64,000 nt of DNA from Gemmobacter aquatilis (GTDB lineage: Bacteria; Pseudomonadota; Alphaproteobacteria; Rhodobacterales; Rhodobacteraceae). A program made the position numbers and the translations under genes. How positions within the stretch are numbered: position 1 is the stretch's first letter; every line of letters starts with the position of its first letter. Below, in pieces: positions 61,077-64,000 of this stretch. Where the stretch lies: contig NZ_FOCE01000001.1 of assembly GCF_900110025.1 (NCBI RefSeq), positions 124,001 through 188,000 on the forward strand. The letters are read 5' to 3'. Below the pieces are notes generated by a model. It worked only from the letters and a program-made list of their open reading frames with translations, was not told where the DNA came from and ran no database searches.

Positions 61077-62543
61077 ATGTTCAAGATCGTAGCCTGGGTT
61101 TGCCTTGCCCTGTATCGCCGGGCCGGAGCCGCGCCCCTTCAGCGCGACTTCGCCTTGCACAAGCGGGCCTCGTTTCACGCAATCGTGGCGGTCATGGCGC
61201 TGACGGCCAGCCTGTTGGCCCCACAGCCCGCTGTCGCGCAGGAGAGCGGTTCGGTGGTGTCGCTGCTGAAAGGGCCTGACAGGTCTTCGCCGCAGGCGTG
61301 GATTGCCTCCTTCACCGCAGAAGCCGCGACGCTGGAGCTTCTGCTGCGGGCCTACGCATCCGACGCCACCAATGCAAACCTTCTGGCCTATTCCAGCCAG
61401 CAGGGGGTTCTTCGCCAGTTTTTCGATCTGAATACGGTTCCCGCCGCCTTCCAGACGACGGTCGGGAACGAGGCCGTGGCGCAGATGATCGACATTCTGA
61501 ACCGGCTGCCAGACACCCAGATCTCCGCCGAAACTGCGCCGCCCGGCGCTGCTGTGGATCCAAAGCCGCTATGGGCCATTCCCGCCACCGACATCGTGCT
61601 GATCCGCCGGATGGAAGGCGCTGACGCCGGCAACTATGTCATCCCGCGGGAGGTGATCGTAAAGCTGCCCGACTACCATCGCAGAGCCATGGACCTGCCG
61701 CTGCTGCACGAAACCGATTTCCCGAGGATGCGGCAGGTTCAGGCCAACCTCACCGGCCCGCTGGTGCCCCAGACCGCGGCCCGGGCGCTTTCGGAATGGC
61801 TTGACGCGCCCCTGCTCGGGGCACCGTCATGGAAGCTGCTTGTGGCATTCCTTGCGGCGCTGTTCACGATCGGGGGCAATATTGCCGTGCATCGTTTCGT
61901 GAAAGCGGCGACAGGTCGCCATTCGGCGGTTGTCGCTGCAAGCCTGAAGCTGTCGGGGCCCTTGCTGCTTGCGGGCAGCTTTGTCACGCTGGCGGCCTTT
62001 TGCCAGACACAGCTTATCATTCAGGGCTATGCGGCGCTTGTCGTGGCGGTGCTGCGCAACCTGTTCCTGATCGGGTCGGGGGCCTGGGCTGTGCTGGCGC
62101 TTGCGAACATTGGCACCGAGATCCACATCCGGTCCAAAACGGGCCCGGATCGGGGCATGGATACGCATCTGGCGCGGCTCATCGGCCAGACATTCGGGGT
62201 GGTCGGGGTGATCGCGGTCGTTGCCTATGGGCTGGGCACACTTGGTATTCCGACCGCCGGGATTATCACCAGCCTTGGCGTTGGCGGGGTCGGGATTGCC
62301 TTTGCAACCCGGGTGACGATGGAAAACCTGTTCGGCGGCTTCGTTCTGCTGATTGACCGGCCGTTCCGGATTGGCGATCGCATCAAGATCACCGCAGGCG
62401 AAGGTGTGGTCACCGATATCGGGGCGCGGTCCTGCCGCATCAAGACGCTGGATGGCCATACGCTGACCATCCCGAATGGCGCCCTGTCGGCATCCGCCAT
62501 CACCAATATCCGAACCCCGCCATCCGGCCAGCCGGATCAATGA
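61077..62543 (+). CDS. MscS-family mechanosensitive channel, C-terminally shortened
   Basis: A 488-residue protein. It has a signal-like N-terminus, a periplasmic region of about 190 residues and then three or four membrane helices. The pore helix and beta domain are LGIPTAGIITSLGVGGVGIAF, LLIDRPFRIGDRIKI and RSCRIKTLDGHTLTIPNGALS. It stops about 25 residues after the PNG segment, so the C-terminal alpha/beta cage of MscS is missing. I start at MFKIVAWV with GAGAAGGG before it; TTG at 61041 is possible. A 13-base tandem repeat follows the stop. Confidence 0.78.
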   Translation: MFKIVAWVCLALYRRAGAAPLQRDFALHKRASFHAIVAVMALTASLLAPQPAVAQESGSVVSLLKGPDRSSPQAWIASFTAEAATLELLLRAYASDATNANLLAYSSQQGVLRQFFDLNTVPAAFQTTVGNEAVAQMIDILNRLPDTQISAETAPPGAAVDPKPLWAIPATDIVLIRRMEGADAGNYVIPREVIVKLPDYHRRAMDLPLLHETDFPRMRQVQANLTGPLVPQTAARALSEWLDAPLLGAPSWKLLVAFLAALFTIGGNIAVHRFVKAATGRHSAVVAASLKLSGPLLLAGSFVTLAAFCQTQLIIQGYAALVVAVLRNLFLIGSGAWAVLALANIGTEIHIRSKTGPDRGMDTHLARLIGQTFGVVGVIAVVAYGLGTLGIPTAGIITSLGVGGVGIAFATRVTMENLFGGFVLLIDRPFRIGDRIKITAGEGVVTDIGARSCRIKTLDGHTLTIPNGALSASAITNIRTPPSGQPDQ

Positions 62544-62561
62544 TCCGGCGCCCTGACAAGG

Positions 62562-62600
62562 GTGAAACACGGCGGTGAAACACGGCGGTGAAACACGGCG
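62562..62600. repeat. Three perfect 13-base tandem repeats
   Basis: GTGAAACACGGCG occurs three times in a row, at 62562, 62575 and 62588, starting 19 bases after the shortened MscS gene. The unit is identical in all copies. Such arrays can expand or contract. Confidence 0.9.
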
Positions 62601-62652
62601 CCCGCAAGCTGACCGTGGGCAGACATATTGTGCGATGCAGGGCCAGAACGAC

Positions 62653-62682
62653 ATCGGCCCCGGGCAAGCGCCCGGGGCCGAT
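62653..62682. terminator. Perfect 13-base hairpin between convergent genes
   Basis: ATCGGCCCCGGGC (62653-62665) pairs perfectly with GCCCGGGGCCGAT (62670-62682) over a 4-base loop. It sits between the MscS gene and the convergent outer-membrane protein gene. No T-run follows on either strand. Confidence 0.7.
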
Positions 62683-62704
62683 CATCCGCAAGATCCGGTT
62701 CAGA

Positions 62705-63439
62705 TCAGAAGTTGTAAGTCGCCCCGACCAGCAGGCCGGACTGGTCCATGGAGAAATCGCGTCCGTCGATTTCACGATTGAACTCCATGTAGCGATAGCC
62801 GCCGCGCAGCGTCCAGCGATCGTTCAGGGCATAGCCCACGGTGACGACCCCTTGCCAGGTGGAGTTGCCGCCATCGAAGCCGCCGTAATCGGCAAAGAAG
62901 CTTGCGGAAACCTTGTCGGACAGTTTCCCGCTCAGACGGAGGCCGATGACCGGATCGACCCAGCTGTCGCCGTTGCTGAACGCCGTGCCATCCAGCGACC
63001 CACCGATGATGGTGACATCGGAAGTCAGGTCCGCCCAGCGCAGACCGCCCGCAACATCAACGGCAAAGTTGGATTCCTCATATACCCGGTAGGCCGCATA
63101 GGCGCTGATCACCGTCATCTGCGATTCCATCCGGATCTTGTCGGACAGGGGGCCGGGGGTATCGTTGGTCGGGGACAGCTTGAAATACATCGCGTCGGTG
63201 AACAGGCTCAGCTTGTCCTTGCGCGCCTCGAACGTCCCCATCAAGGCAAAATCAAGCTCTTTCAGCGCATCGCTGAAGCTCAGTTCAGCCTCGACCGTTT
63301 CGCCTGACGGCGTTTCGGCGGAAATGCCCGTGTCGGTTGCCCAGATATAGGTAGTAAGGCTGTATTGCCATTCACTGCTTTGCGCGACGGCGGGCGACGC
63401 CAGAGCGGCACATGCAATAGCTGCGAGAATGGTTTTCAT
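62705..63439 (-). CDS. Outer-membrane beta-barrel protein
   Basis: A 244-residue protein. Signal peptide residues 1-19 (MKTILAAIACAALASPAVA). The mature sequence alternates hydrophobic and polar residues in strands (WQYSLTTYIWATDTGIS, AYAAYRVYEE, ASFFADYGGF) and ends in the beta-barrel assembly signal ATYNF with terminal Phe. It resembles the OmpW/Omp25-like barrels of small-molecule porins. The ATG follows GGGGTAAGAA. No partner genes are adjacent; the pore specificity is unknown. Confidence 0.82.
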   Translation of the reverse strand: MKTILAAIACAALASPAVAQSSEWQYSLTTYIWATDTGISAETPSGETVEAELSFSDALKELDFALMGTFEARKDKLSLFTDAMYFKLSPTNDTPGPLSDKIRMESQMTVISAYAAYRVYEESNFAVDVAGGLRWADLTSDVTIIGGSLDGTAFSNGDSWVDPVIGLRLSGKLSDKVSASFFADYGGFDGGNSTWQGVVTVGYALNDRWTLRGGYRYMEFNREIDGRDFSMDQSGLLVGATYNF

Positions 63440-63858
63440 TTCTTACCCCATGAGGTGATATTTAAAGTGTTAATCAAGTTTGCGCCACCCGACTGGCGCA
63501 TGCAAGCGGCGATCCTGCCCTGCAATCAAAATGGCAGGGGGTGAGGTCTTCCGACAACATGGACGCCACCGGAATTCGGGGCTTCAAACACAGCGGCAAG
63601 CGACGTTATCGCTGCGCCTGTCAGGGAAACAAAGGAAAACGGCCTGAAAAGCCCCCGTCCAGAATATGTGTATTTCAAATATGTAATTAAGCCAAGCACA
63701 GCATCGCGGCGAATCTGGCACTATGTTACAAAGCCGGGCTGGACATGAGTCTGGCGCCACAGATAAAGTAGAAATAAAGATTTGGTGGCATATGCTTGCC
63801 GGGCGACGGCCTCCCTTCGCGTCGAGGCCGCCGGGTGACGACACAGGGGAGAGACAAG
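63440..63858. other. 419-base gap at the right of the outer-membrane gene
   Basis: No gene is supported here. It is unusually AT-rich between 63660 and 63780 compared with the rest of the window. It has a 7-base hairpin, CGGCCTC (63807-63813) with GAGGCCG (63824-63830), and a ribosome-binding site for the next gene near its end. A short open frame on the minus strand lacks support. Confidence 0.4.
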
Positions 63859-64000
63859 TTGGACAATCGGGACGGAAAGCCGCGTTCTCATCTGCCGATG
63901 CGCAACACGCAGCGGAGCGGGTTGATCACATATGATGCAAAAGACCCCGACAGCAAGTTCCCCCCGATCGAACAGCTGCGCCCGCCAGCGGGGGCGCCCA
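63859..64000 (+). CDS. Probable arylsulfatase, N-terminal fragment cut by the window edge
   Basis: The first 47 codons are present; the rest lies outside. The segment ITYDAKDPDSKFPPIEQLRP then PAGAP matches the N-terminus of bacterial arylsulfatases, which precedes the metal- and formylglycine-bearing catalytic domain. The start is most likely TTG at 63859, 5 bases after AGGGGAGAG; ATG at 63898 lacks a site. Without the catalytic CxPxR motif in view the call rests on the N-terminal segment only. Confidence 0.68.
   Translation, partial: MDNRDGKPRSHLPMRNTQRSGLITYDAKDPDSKFPPIEQLRPPAGAP

Noticed and set aside
62562-62600. Possible CRISPR array
   Set aside because: The 13-base units are directly adjacent without spacers; this is a simple tandem repeat.
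63584-63844. An 86-codon minus-strand frame near the right edge
   Set aside because: No ribosome-binding site, no recognisable domain, and it lies in an AT-rich regulatory stretch before the arylsulfatase gene.

Overview
The window is a high-GC stretch of chromosome from an alphaproteobacterium, most likely a member of the Rhodobacteraceae. The main evidence is a complete EcfG/NepR/PhyR general stress response locus (a system restricted to Alphaproteobacteria), a ChvE/GguABC sugar operon of the rhizobial/rhodobacterial type, an FNR box, and dense operons joined by ATGA/GTGA overlaps. I see no rRNA, tRNA, insertion sequence, prophage or CRISPR array. Both edges cut genes: glpD on the left and a probable arylsulfatase on the right.

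Layout. 1-3.7 kb: a glycerol-phosphate cluster (glpD, HAD phosphatase, sn-glycerol-1-phosphate dehydrogenase) divergent from a SorC-type regulator, with a palindromic operator between them. 3.8-6.2 kb: aspA and a LysR regulator. 6.3-10.4 kb: 5-oxoprolinase pxpA and fused pxpBC, with a fused biotin carboxylase/BCCP. 10.4-14.8 kb: a phospholipase D-like enzyme, an EEP-family hydrolase, a ThDP enzyme and a lone WGR protein. 14.8-26.5 kb: LysR (GbpR-like) divergent from chvE-gguABC and a sugar-oxidation operon for L-arabinose and D-galactose (dehydrogenase, aldonate dehydratase, GguC/AraD1, ketoglutaric semialdehyde dehydrogenase, dgoK, dgoA).

26.5-35 kb is a general stress response island. It holds DUF1328, a hypothetical gene, CsbD, a HisKA_2 kinase, ecfG, nepR, phyR, a secreted protein, and a glycolipid operon (metallophosphatase, ceramide-type glucosyltransferase, DedA, GT2). 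I find seven matches to the EcfG promoter (GGAAC-N16-CGTT) here. Two of them form one symmetric palindrome between nepR and phyR.

35.5-44.5 kb: a Rieske oxygenase/reductase pair (GbcAB-like), a LysR, and an ydcSTUV-patD polyamine/aminoaldehyde operon. 44.5-49.2 kb: a hybrid sensor kinase with two divergently transcribed OmpR-type response regulators. 49.2-53.7 kb: tspO, proline iminopeptidase, ubiG, a DUF4105 membrane protein and a YghZ-like reductase. 53.9-56.3 kb: carboxynorspermidine decarboxylase and synthase. 56.6-63.4 kb: small stress-type membrane proteins, a Crp/Fnr regulator, an operon behind an FNR box (DUF2092, small secreted protein, lipoprotein hydrolase, shortened MscS channel) and an outer-membrane beta-barrel.

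Common themes are polyamine and methylated-amine metabolism, sugar and organic-acid scavenging, and stress control. GC-rich palindromic repeats sit in several intergenic gaps.
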